Origin: an uncultured Roseburia sp.
GTDB taxonomy: Bacteria > Bacillota > Clostridia > Lachnospirales > Lachnospiraceae
DNA: 18,493 nucleotides
Direction: 5' to 3'
NCBI GenBank assembly: GCA_934309475.1
Contig: CAKRDK010000033.1
Coordinates: 1-18,493 of the forward strand
The notes under the pieces were generated by a model. The model was not told where the DNA came from and ran no database searches. It was given only the letters and a program-made list of their open reading frames with translations. This document shows positions 1 to 6,639 of this stretch, piece by piece (within the stretch, counting starts at the first letter, position 1; each line of letters opens with the position of its first letter). The position numbers and the translations under genes were made by a program.

Positions 1-555
1 GGAACAAAAGAGAAGAAGATGGGTATCCGTGGTTCTTCAACATACGAATTAATCTTCGAAGACTGCAGAATTCCAAAAGATGCATTATTAGGACCGGAAG
101 GAAAAGGATTCCCAATCGCTATGCATACACTTGACGGTGGACGTATCGGTATCGCTGCTCAGGCACTTGGTATCGCAGAGGGCGCTTTAGAGAGAACAAT
201 CGCTTATACAAAAGAGAGAAAACAGTTCGGACGTTCTATCGCTCAGCAGCAGAATACACAGTTCAAATTAGCTGATATGGCTACAAGAGTAGAAGCTGCT
301 CAGATGTTAGTTTACAAAGCTGCAATGGCAAAAGCTACTCAGAAAGTTTACTCTGTAGAAGCTGCAAAAGCAAAATTATTTGCTGCAGAGACTGCAATGG
401 CTGTTACAACAGAATGTGTACAGTTATTCGGTGGATATGGATACATCAGAGAATACGATGTAGAACGTATGATGCGTGATGCTAAGATTACAGAGATTTA
501 CGAAGGAACAAGCGAAGTTCAGAGAATGGTTATCTCTGGTGCATTATTGAAATAA
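1..555 (+). CDS. bcd: Butyryl-CoA dehydrogenase (short-chain acyl-CoA dehydrogenase), C-terminal part, 5' end outside window
   Basis: This frame is open from the first base, so the gene begins upstream; 184 residues are visible of a family usually near 380. The product is an FAD acyl-CoA dehydrogenase that, with EtfAB, reduces crotonyl-CoA to butyryl-CoA in the cytoplasm. The visible part covers the end of the middle beta domain and the C-terminal helical domain. It contains the family signatures ERKQFG and QLFGGYGY, and ends with the [10 protein letters not shown] segment, whose Glu (codon 502-504, visible residue 168) matches the catalytic base of short-chain and butyryl-CoA dehydrogenases. 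etfB and etfA follow, as in butyrate operons, which favours butyryl-CoA over other acyl-CoA substrates. Codon use looks optimised (GCA, GCT, CGT, AAA), suggesting high expression. Specificity is inferred from context. Confidence 0.95.
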   Translation, partial: GTKEKKMGIRGSSTYELIFEDCRIPKDALLGPEGKGFPIAMHTLDGGRIGIAAQALGIAEGALERTIAYTKERKQFGRSIAQQQNTQFKLADMATRVEAAQMLVYKAAMAKATQKVYSVEAAKAKLFAAETAMAVTTECVQLFGGYGYIREYDVERMMRDAKITEIYEGTSEVQRMVISGALLK

Positions 556-566
556 TCGCGACGCGC

Positions 567-591
567 ACTTGAAATAGGCAGTGTTTCAAGT
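567..591 (+). other. Intercistronic hairpin between bcd and etfB
   Basis: ACTTGAAA (567-574) pairs perfectly with TTTCAAGT (584-591), giving an 8-bp stem with a 9-nt loop. CGCG motifs at 562-565 and 597-600 could add an outer helix. No T-run follows, so it is not an intrinsic terminator. The position inside an operon suggests an mRNA processing or stability element; this role is inferred. Confidence 0.45.
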
Positions 592-634
592 CAATCCGCG
601 TATCAAATATAATAATATAAGGAGTGAAAAATAC

Positions 635-1417
635 ATGAATATCGTAGTATGTATTAAACAGGTTCCTGATACAAAGGGTGGAGTAAAATTTAACCCAGAC
701 GGAACTCTTGATAGAGCAGCAATGCTTGCTATCATGAACCCAGATGATAAAGCTGGTCTTGAGGCAGCACTTAGAATTAAAGATGAGACAGGAGCAAAAG
801 TTACAGTTCTTACCATGGGACTTCCAAAAGCAGATGCAGTTTTACGTGAAGCTATGGCAATGGGAGCAGATGAAGCAGTTCTTGTAACAGACAGAGTATT
901 AGGTGGAGCTGATACATGGGCAACATCTACAACAATCGCAGGAGCACTTCGTAACTTAGACTACGATTTAATCATCACAGGACGTCAGGCTATCGATGGT
1001 GATACAGCACAGGTTGGACCACAGATTGCAGAACATCTTGGATTACCGGTTATCTCTTATGCAGCAGATATCAAGGTAGACGGAGATTCTGTTATCGTAA
1101 AACGTCAGTACGAAGACAGATACCATGAATTAAAAGCAAAAATGCCTTGCTTAGTAACAGCTCTTTCTGAGTTAAATGAGCCTCGTTACATGACACCGGG
1201 CGGAATCTTCGATGCATGTGACAAAGAAGTAACCGTTTGGGGAAGAGCAGACTTAAAAGATGTTGATGATTCTGACCTTGGATTAAAGGGTTCACCTACA
1301 AAGATTGCAAAAGCATCAGATAAAGTTCCAAAGGGAGCTGGTGAAAAAGTAAATCTTGACCCAACAGAGTCAGTAAATTACTTAATCGGCAAATTCAAAG
1401 AGAAACACATTATCTAA
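635..1417 (+). CDS. etfB: Electron transfer flavoprotein, beta subunit
   Basis: The product (260 aa) is the small subunit of the soluble electron transfer flavoprotein that works with Bcd. In clostridial Bcd-Etf complexes, NADH electrons are bifurcated to crotonyl-CoA and ferredoxin. The N-terminal MNIVVCIKQVPDT is the typical EtfB start, and the DGDTAQVGPQIAE and NEPRYMTPGGIFDA segments are also family-typical. An in-frame ATG lies 54 bases upstream, but the start at 635 is preferred. It has an AAGGAG site at 619-624 and begins the conserved strand; the extra 18 residues would be encoded by the intercistronic hairpin region. The gene sits between bcd and etfA in the same orientation and is probably co-transcribed with them. 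Bifurcation as opposed to simple electron transfer is inferred from family and context. Confidence 0.95.
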   Translation: MNIVVCIKQVPDTKGGVKFNPDGTLDRAAMLAIMNPDDKAGLEAALRIKDETGAKVTVLTMGLPKADAVLREAMAMGADEAVLVTDRVLGGADTWATSTTIAGALRNLDYDLIITGRQAIDGDTAQVGPQIAEHLGLPVISYAADIKVDGDSVIVKRQYEDRYHELKAKMPCLVTALSELNEPRYMTPGGIFDACDKEVTVWGRADLKDVDDSDLGLKGSPTKIAKASDKVPKGAGEKVNLDPTESVNYLIGKFKEKHII

Positions 1418-1444
1418 TAAAAAGAAAGAAAAGTGGTGAATAAA

Positions 1445-2491
1445 ATGTCATTAGAAGAATATAAGGGAGTATTTGTCTTTGCACAGCAGGTAGATAACGT
1501 ATTAGATGGCGTTGCATTCGAATTGCTCGGCAAAGGTAAAGATTTAGCAAAAGATTTAAATACAGATGTAACTGCAGTATTACTTGGTTCTGGCGTAAAA
1601 GGTTTAGCAGACCAGTTAGCTGAGTACGGCGCAGACAAGGTTATCGTTGTTGACGATCCAGAATTAAAAGAGTACAGAACAGAGCCATATGCACATGCAT
1701 TAGCATCTGTTATCAATGAGTTCAAACCGGAAATCATGTTAGTAGGTGCAACAGCAATCGGTCGTGATTTAGGACCTACTGTATCTGCAAGAGTAAAAAC
1801 AGGTCTTACAGCAGACTGTACATCACTTGAAATCGGTGATTTCCCACTCGTTGCAGCACCAGGAAAAGAAGCTGATCAGAAACACAATCAGTTATTAATG
1901 ACTCGTCCTGCATTCGGTGGTAACACAATCGCTACAATCGCCTGCCCGGATAACCGCCCACAGATGGCAACTGTTCGTCCTGGTGTTATGCAGAAAATTG
2001 CTCCTATCTCAGGTGCAAAAGCAAATGTTGTAGAATTCAATCCTGGATTTACTCCAGACAACAGATATGTTGAGATTCTTAACATCGTAAAAGCTGTTAA
2101 GACAACAGCAAACATCATGGAAGCTAAAATCTTAGTATCCGGTGGACGTGGTGTAGGTTCAAAAGAGAACTTCAAATTATTAGAGGATTTAGCTGAAGTA
2201 CTTGGTGGTACTGTAAGCTGTTCCCGTGCCGTTGTAGAGAATGGCTGGTTACCGGTAGATTTACAGGTAGGACAGACAGGTAAAACAGTTCGTCCACAGA
2301 TTTACTTTGCAATTGGTATTTCCGGAGCAATCCAGCATGTAGCTGGTATGGAAGATTCTGACCTTATCATCGCAATCAACAAAGATGAAGATGCTCCTAT
2401 CTTCGACGTAGCTGATTACGGTCTGGTTGGAGACTTAAATAAGATTGTTCCAGCTTTAACAGCAGCGTTAAAAACTGAAATGGGTAAATAA
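1445..2491 (+). CDS. etfA: Electron transfer flavoprotein, alpha subunit
   Basis: The product (348 aa) is the large FAD-binding subunit of Etf, the partner of EtfB and Bcd. The N-terminal Etf domain is followed by the C-terminal FAD domain. That domain carries the signature running from SGGRGVGSKENF through CSRAVVENGWLP, VGQTGKTVRPQ and GISGAIQHVAGM to AINKDEDAPIFDVADYGLVGD, which is near-complete for the family. Two GTG codons at 1433 and 1436 are in frame upstream, but ATG at 1445 is preferred. The GTGGTG stretch then acts as a weak ribosome binding site 6 nt ahead. It lies 27 bases after etfB and is the last gene of the operon, closed by the terminator at 2513. Codon use is strongly biased, as in bcd and etfB. 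Confidence 0.95.
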   Translation: MSLEEYKGVFVFAQQVDNVLDGVAFELLGKGKDLAKDLNTDVTAVLLGSGVKGLADQLAEYGADKVIVVDDPELKEYRTEPYAHALASVINEFKPEIMLVGATAIGRDLGPTVSARVKTGLTADCTSLEIGDFPLVAAPGKEADQKHNQLLMTRPAFGGNTIATIACPDNRPQMATVRPGVMQKIAPISGAKANVVEFNPGFTPDNRYVEILNIVKAVKTTANIMEAKILVSGGRGVGSKENFKLLEDLAEVLGGTVSCSRAVVENGWLPVDLQVGQTGKTVRPQIYFAIGISGAIQHVAGMEDSDLIIAINKDEDAPIFDVADYGLVGDLNKIVPALTAALKTEMGK

Positions 2492-2512
2492 ATCAACTTT
2501 CAGTAACAAATA

Positions 2513-2575
2513 GAAAAAGCCTTTTTGTATGCTTTGCCTTTCCTGGTGAAGTGTGCGAAAAGGCTTTTTCGATTA
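2513..2575 (+). terminator. Rho-independent terminator of the bcd-etfBA operon
   Basis: GAAAAAGCCTTTT (2513-2525) is perfectly complementary to AAAAGGCTTTTTC (2558-2570). The stem is 13 bp with a 32-nt loop, and the 3' arm ends in a T-tract followed by an AT-rich stretch. It lies 21 bases after the etfA stop. The long loop is unusual, but the symmetric A and T tracts are typical. Confidence 0.85.
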
Positions 2576-2602
2576 TAATACTTAGAAATGCGAAAATGGG
2601 AG

Positions 2603-2631
2603 TTACCTTTCTTGAAAATTTTTGTTACAAT
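2603..2631 (+). promoter_or_regulatory. Putative extended -10 promoter of the GH3 gene
   Basis: TACAAT (2626-2631) is preceded by TGT (2623-2625), forming an extended -10. A poor -35, TTACCT (2603-2608), lies 17 bp upstream. The predicted start is near 2638, about 90 bases before the ATG. An alternative using TTGTTA (2622-2627) and TATACA (2646-2651) is weaker. Confidence 0.45.
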
Positions 2632-2641
2632 AATAACAGGA

Positions 2642-2653
2642 CTTGTATACAAG
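2642..2653. promoter_or_regulatory. Perfect 12-bp palindrome, candidate GntR-family operator
   Basis: CTTGTATACAAG is a perfect palindrome beginning a few bases after the predicted transcription start of the GH3 gene. It matches the core of the operator I recall for Bacillus subtilis GntR and related GntR-family sites. A repressor bound here would block initiation or early elongation. No regulator gene is visible in the window. Confidence 0.4.
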
Positions 2654-2714
2654 CTGGGAAAATATGGCGCATAAGAATGTCATAGAGTGAGAAGAATATG
2701 TAAGAAAAAGAGAA

Positions 2715-2729
2715 AGGAATGGAATTCCT
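2715..2729 (+). promoter_or_regulatory. Ribosome binding site of the GH3 gene inside a small hairpin
   Basis: The site AGGAAT (2715-2720) is complementary to ATTCCT (2724-2729) across a 3-nt loop, immediately before the ATG at 2730. Pairing would hide the only good Shine-Dalgarno sequence. The stem is short and AT-rich, so its effect in the cell is uncertain. Confidence 0.35.
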
Positions 2730-4973
2730 ATGGGAAAAGAAAAAGCAACAAATCGTGTAAAATACTACAAAAACGAAAATGGACCTGTCATTGGGGTGAC
2801 AGAGCAGGATGCAATTTGTGTGGATGGTCTCTATTTTCGTGATATCAATAAAGATGGAAAGTTAAATGTATACAAGGATTGGAGAAACAAACCGGAAGAG
2901 CGTGCCAAGGCACTTGTGAAAGATTTGTCGGTGGAAGAAAAGATTGGACAGCTTTTCTTAAACTCCTGGAAGATGGGAATCGAGCAGGAAGACAAAGAAT
3001 TTGTGGATGAGACAGGTCTGTTAGATGAGAAGCCGGTCGAGAAAGGCTCCTCTATTTTTGCAGTGGAATCTACAGTTGGAACGACAGAGACCCTCAAAGA
3101 CTGGAAAGTGCGCGAATTTATTTTGAGAGCGAATCCAAAGCCGGATGAACTTGCGGACTGGATGAACCAGTTAAACAGTGTAGCGGAAGAGTGCGAGCAT
3201 TTCATCCCGGTATTGATGGTGTCCAATTCCAGAAATGAGAATGGTGAGGTCGTATTCGGTATGAACGATGCTTCCGGTGTTTTTGCAACATGGCCGGGCA
3301 CGATGGGAATTGCAGCGGCTGTAAAGGGAAGCGACATTTCATTGATTGATGATTTTGCAGAATGTATCCGGGAAGAATGGGATGCTGTCGGCATGAAAAA
3401 AGGTTATATGTATATGGCAGATACCATGACAGATCCGAGATGGCAGAGAACTTACGGAACATTCGGTGAGGATACAAAGCTGATTGGTGACATCATGGAG
3501 CGTCTGATTCCGGGCGTACAGGGAAGTGAAAATGGTGTGACGACAGATGGAGTTGCATTGACTGTGAAACATTTTCCGGGCGGTGGCGCCAGAGAAAATG
3601 GATTTGACCCGCATTACAAACAGGGACAGTGGAACGTCTACCAGACGGAGGGAAGCCTTCAGAAGTATCACATTCCGCCGTTTAAAGCTGCCGTTGCAAA
3701 ACATGCGGCATCCATTATGCCATACTATGCAAAACCGGCACGTGCCAAGAGTGCAGATCAGGTTGACTGCAATGGAAAAGAAATAGAATGGACACCGGTA
3801 GGATTTGCATTCAATAAGGCGTTCATCAAGGATATGCTTCGTGACCAGATGGGATTCCAGGGCTACATCAACAGTGATTCCGGTATTATTCACATGATGG
3901 CATGGGGCGTGGAAGCGTTAGAGGAATGTGAGCGTGTGGCTGTGGCACTCAACGCAGGCGTTGATATTATCAGTGGTTCCTATGATATTGTGCATGCAAA
4001 AGAAGCTTACGAGCGTGGGAAAAATGGATATTACGAGACGCATCAGGTGCCGGAAGGATATACAGTGGAGGATGTGACAATCTCCGATGAAGTGTTAGAC
4101 CGTGCCGTAATAAGAACACTGACAGAGAAATTTGCACTCGGTTTATTTGAGAATCCGTATCGTGATCCAAAGAAAGCAGTAGAAGTGATTGCAACGAAAA
4201 AGCATTGGGAAGATGCTGAGGATGTTCACCGTAAATCAGTTGTTCTTTTGAAAAATGATGGTGTGCTTCCGCTGACCGCAGAGAAATTATCCGGTAAAAA
4301 AGTTTATGCGGAATGTTTCCAGAAGAAAGAAGAAAATGCAGAGAAAGCAACAGAAGAATTAAGAAAACAGCTCGAAGAAGATACAGATATAGTTTTGACG
4401 AAAGACTACAAAGAAGCAGATTACGCATTCTTATTTGTGACACCGAGTTCCGGGGAATATTTCAACGCGACACCGGGTTACTTAGAGCTTGACATCTGCG
4501 ATGGAAAAGATGTGCCGGATGTCGATGAAGAGGGAAGACCGACCGATGCGACGCACAAAGAGACAACCTGTAAAAACATTGCAAAACTCGAAGAGATTGC
4601 AAAAGCAGTCCATGCAAATGGTGGAAAAGTGGTTTCGAACATCAACATCACCTTAGCATGGGAGGTTGGAAATGTAGAGCGTCATTCGGATGCGCTTTTG
4701 GCCGGATTTGACACGTATCCGTCCGCAACCTTAGATGTAATCCACGGCAGATTCGCACCGGTAGGAAAGATGCCGATTACACTTCCAAAAGATGACTCTG
4801 TCATTGCAGTCAATCAGGAGGGCGTCTGCATTTCACCGAATGATGTGCCGGGATATGCTAAAGATGCTTATATGCCACAGAGCATGAAGGATGAGAACGG
4901 AAAAGCCTACGCTTACCGCGATGCAGCAGGCAATTACTACGAATTGAATTTTGGACTTTCTTACAACAAATAA
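2730..4973 (+). CDS. Glycoside hydrolase family 3 protein, probably an intracellular beta-glycosidase
   Basis: The product (747 aa) shows the GH3 architecture. An N-terminal TIM barrel carries KIGQLF, the RTYGTFGED segment and the substrate-binding KHFPGGG (K280-H281). It also has GYINSDSG, where Asp383 matches the catalytic nucleophile. A C-terminal alpha/beta sandwich domain follows, starting near the KSVVLLKNDGVLPL strand. No signal peptide is present, so it should act in the cytoplasm on imported oligosaccharides or glycosides. The protein stops right after FGLSYNK, the point where many GH3 enzymes continue into a fibronectin III-like domain, so that domain is absent. Residues 38-50 (DINKDGKLNVYKD) resemble an EF-hand loop. 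No transporter or other sugar gene is adjacent and the gene has its own promoter and terminator. The substrate cannot be read from sequence; beta-glucosides are the default. Confidence 0.9.
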   Translation: MGKEKATNRVKYYKNENGPVIGVTEQDAICVDGLYFRDINKDGKLNVYKDWRNKPEERAKALVKDLSVEEKIGQLFLNSWKMGIEQEDKEFVDETGLLDEKPVEKGSSIFAVESTVGTTETLKDWKVREFILRANPKPDELADWMNQLNSVAEECEHFIPVLMVSNSRNENGEVVFGMNDASGVFATWPGTMGIAAAVKGSDISLIDDFAECIREEWDAVGMKKGYMYMADTMTDPRWQRTYGTFGEDTKLIGDIMERLIPGVQGSENGVTTDGVALTVKHFPGGGARENGFDPHYKQGQWNVYQTEGSLQKYHIPPFKAAVAKHAASIMPYYAKPARAKSADQVDCNGKEIEWTPVGFAFNKAFIKDMLRDQMGFQGYINSDSGIIHMMAWGVEALEECERVAVALNAGVDIISGSYDIVHAKEAYERGKNGYYETHQVPEGYTVEDVTISDEVLDRAVIRTLTEKFALGLFENPYRDPKKAVEVIATKKHWEDAEDVHRKSVVLLKNDGVLPLTAEKLSGKKVYAECFQKKEENAEKATEELRKQLEEDTDIVLTKDYKEADYAFLFVTPSSGEYFNATPGYLELDICDGKDVPDVDEEGRPTDATHKETTCKNIAKLEEIAKAVHANGGKVVSNINITLAWEVGNVERHSDALLAGFDTYPSATLDVIHGRFAPVGKMPITLPKDDSVIAVNQEGVCISPNDVPGYAKDAYMPQSMKDENGKAYAYRDAAGNYYELNFGLSYNK

Positions 4974-5004
4974 GAGTAGAAAACAGTAAGAAGAGAAGAA
5001 CGGG

Positions 5005-5050
5005 CAGCTACAGAAGATGTTGGAACAAATACAGCTTCTGTAGCTGTTTT
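5005..5050 (+). terminator. Rho-independent terminator after the GH3 gene
   Basis: CAGCTACAGAAG (5005-5016) pairs perfectly with CTTCTGTAGCTG (5035-5046), giving a 12-bp stem followed by TTTTG. It lies about 30 bases after the stop codon. The U-tract is short, but the stem is long and perfect. Confidence 0.8.
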
Positions 5051-5076
5051 GTACGTGGAAAAATACCCAAACGCGG

Positions 5077-5105
5077 TTGGAAAATGTGGAAAAAAGGAGT
5101 ATAAT
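5077..5105 (+). promoter_or_regulatory. Promoter of the Mrp-family ATPase gene
   Basis: TTGGAA (5077-5082), a 17-bp spacer and a consensus TATAAT (5100-5105) fit a sigma-A promoter. Transcription should start near 5112, leaving a leader of about 68 bases. No other promoter-like pair is as good in this gap. Confidence 0.75.
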
Positions 5106-5179
5106 ACAAGCACTGAAGTTGATAAATATTTCCATTAGGGAATGTAATATTATAAGGTATAGGTAAAGGAGAGTATAAA

Positions 5180-6034
5180 ATGCCAGAGAATAGTAGTTGT
5201 AGCGGAGCATCTACGTGCAGCAAGTCAAGCTGTGAGGGATGCGCAAGCAATAAAGCAAATCAGGGCGCAGCAAGTATGAAAGAGCCGATGAATCAGGCTT
5301 CGAATATTAAGAAGGTGATTGGTGTTGTCAGCGGAAAAGGTGGAGTCGGAAAGTCATTCGTCACATCCTCCCTGGCAAGTGCCATGAATAAGGCAGGCTA
5401 TAAAGTAGGTATCTTAGATGCGGACATCACAGGCCCATCCATTCCGAAGATGTTTGGTGTGCATGGACAGGTATACGGAACAGAAGAGGGAATGGTTCCG
5501 ATGGTGGCAGAGGACGGCACCAAGGTAATGTCAGTCAATCTGTTGTTGGATAACGAGGAACAGCCTGTCATCTGGAGAGGTCCGGTCATTGCCGGAGTTG
5601 TAAAACAGTTCTGGAACGAGACCGTATGGGGCGATGTGGATTATCTGTTCGTGGATATGCCGCCTGGAACAGGCGATGTGCCGTTGACGGTATTCCAGTC
5701 TCTTCCGGTAGACGGAATTGTGATTGTAACATCACCACAGGAACTGGTGCAGATGATTGTAAAGAAAGCTTACAACATGGCACAGATGATGAAGATTCCG
5801 GTACTCGGACTGGTAGAGAACTTCAGCTATCTGAAATGTCCGGACTGTGGAAAAGAGATTAAACTGTTTGGTGAGAGCCATATTGACGAGGTGGCCTGTG
5901 ACTTAGAGATTCCGGTACTCGGCAGAATGCCGCTTGACCCTGCTTATGCGGAAAGTGCAGACGCCGGCAAGTTCTTCAATATGGATAACCCATATTTAGA
6001 TCAGGCAGTCGAGGTCTTGAAAAACTTAAAATAG
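5180..6034 (+). CDS. mrp: Mrp/NBP35-family P-loop ATPase, iron-sulfur cluster carrier
   Basis: The product (284 aa) is a cytoplasmic ATPase of the Mrp/ApbC/Nbp35 family, which holds a [4Fe-4S] cluster at the dimer interface and passes it to target apoproteins. The deviant Walker A motif GKGGVGKS is at residues 52-59. DADITGPSIPKMFG and DYLFVDMPPGTGD follow as the family's switch and Walker B regions. C220-P-D-C223 is the CxxC that ligates the bridging cluster. The N-terminus adds a Cys-rich leader (C7, C13, C18, C21) reminiscent of the extra N-terminal cluster of Nbp35, though with different spacing. The start is supported by AAAGGAG eight bases upstream. It is transcribed alone, between its own promoter and terminator. 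The target proteins are unknown. Confidence 0.92.
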   Translation: MPENSSCSGASTCSKSSCEGCASNKANQGAASMKEPMNQASNIKKVIGVVSGKGGVGKSFVTSSLASAMNKAGYKVGILDADITGPSIPKMFGVHGQVYGTEEGMVPMVAEDGTKVMSVNLLLDNEEQPVIWRGPVIAGVVKQFWNETVWGDVDYLFVDMPPGTGDVPLTVFQSLPVDGIVIVTSPQELVQMIVKKAYNMAQMMKIPVLGLVENFSYLKCPDCGKEIKLFGESHIDEVACDLEIPVLGRMPLDPAYAESADAGKFFNMDNPYLDQAVEVLKNLK

Positions 6035-6044
6035 GTCGTATGTG

Positions 6045-6080
6045 AAAATGTCAGGAGTGTAGTGCTTCTGACATTTTTTT
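6045..6080 (+). terminator. Rho-independent terminator of the mrp gene
   Basis: AAAATGTCAG (6045-6054) pairs with CTGACATTTT (6068-6077). Three further pairs inside, one of them a G-U, leave a 7-nt loop. The run of seven T (6074-6080) follows directly. Confidence 0.9.
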
Positions 6081-6081
6081 A

Positions 6082-6113
6082 ACCACTTACCGCCAGAAAC
6101 ATACCACTTACCG
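6082..6113 (+). promoter_or_regulatory. Direct-repeat operator, candidate LytTR binding sites
   Basis: ACCACTTACCG occurs twice, at 6082-6092 and 6103-6113, exactly 21 bp apart, which is two helical turns. Known LytTR sites (AgrA, ComE and similar) are 9-bp direct repeats separated by about 12 bp, the same 21-bp period. The second repeat ends 8 bp before the -35 box of the LytTR gene, which suits an activator. Autoregulation is inferred. Confidence 0.65.
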
Positions 6114-6121
6114 GAAAACGA

Positions 6122-6150
6122 TTTACATTCCAGCCAACATTTTTTATACT
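6122..6150 (+). promoter_or_regulatory. Promoter of the LytTR/LiaF-like operon
   Basis: TTTACA (6122-6127) and TATACT (6145-6150) are separated by 17 bp, each one base from consensus. Transcription should begin near 6157, about 20 bases before the ATG. The paired repeats at 6082-6113 lie immediately upstream. Confidence 0.8.
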
Positions 6151-6177
6151 GAAGATACAGACAAAGGAGTTTGGCAT

Positions 6178-6639
6178 ATGAAAATCAGAATTGAGATTGA
6201 TGAGACATTGGAAGAAGATGAAGTGGTAATTCGCTGCCGGGAACTGACCGAGCAGATTGGAAAAGTGCAAAAGGCAGTCAGCGAAGTGACAGGTGGAACG
6301 GAAAAGTTTGTGGGATACAAAGAGAATACCGAATATTATCTGGCACTAGATTCCATTTTATTTTTCGAGACGGAAAATGGAGGTGTCTGGGCACATACGA
6401 GGGATGACATTTACCAGACAAAGCAAAAATTATACGAGCTGGAAGAAATGCTGCCGGGAAGCTTTATGAGAATATCGAAATCGACGATTTTAAATACGAA
6501 TCATATTTATGCCATTAACCGGAATATTACATCTACAAGCGTAGTAAAGTTTGAACATTGCCATAAGCAGGTGTATGTATCCCGTTACTATTACAAACCA
6601 CTCATCAGCAAATTAGAAGAAAAGAGGTTACGTCAATGA
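6178..6639 (+). CDS. LytTR-domain DNA-binding transcriptional regulator, no receiver domain
   Basis: The product (153 aa) has a short N-terminal segment (about 1-44) and then a LytTR domain to the C-terminus. Landmarks are the DSILFFE strand (58-64), TRDDIYQTKQKLYELEEMLP and FMRISKSTILN (96-106), which are typical of LytTR regulators paired with membrane proteins. There is no response-regulator receiver domain, so it is not part of an ordinary two-component system. The start follows AAAGGAG with 8-base spacing. Its stop overlaps the start of the next gene (ATGA). Together with the direct repeats and promoter upstream, this matches the described LytTR regulatory systems, in which a membrane partner inhibits an autoactivating LytTR protein. 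The inducing signal and other targets are not visible. Confidence 0.88.
   Translation: MKIRIEIDETLEEDEVVIRCRELTEQIGKVQKAVSEVTGGTEKFVGYKENTEYYLALDSILFFETENGGVWAHTRDDIYQTKQKLYELEEMLPGSFMRISKSTILNTNHIYAINRNITSTSVVKFEHCHKQVYVSRYYYKPLISKLEEKRLRQ

Noticed and set aside
581..634. Longer N-terminus for EtfB from the upstream in-frame ATG
   Set aside because: The extra 18 residues are encoded by the intercistronic hairpin and the ribosome binding site, and EtfB proteins normally begin MNIVVCIKQVPDT.
2612..2631. TTGAAA plus TACAAT as a promoter pair for the GH3 gene
   Set aside because: Only 8 bp separate the boxes; the extended -10 reading of TACAAT is more plausible.
3339..3893. 184-codon open frame on the minus strand inside the GH3 gene
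   Set aside because: It lies wholly opposite a clear GH3 coding region, its translation shows no family pattern, and other minus-strand frames overlap it; a shadow of codon bias.
4833..5210. 125-codon hydrophobic minus-strand frame over the GH3-mrp gap
   Set aside because: It reads through the GH3 terminator, the mrp promoter and both gene ends. The hydrophobic composition comes from AT-rich sequence, and no supporting start site was found.
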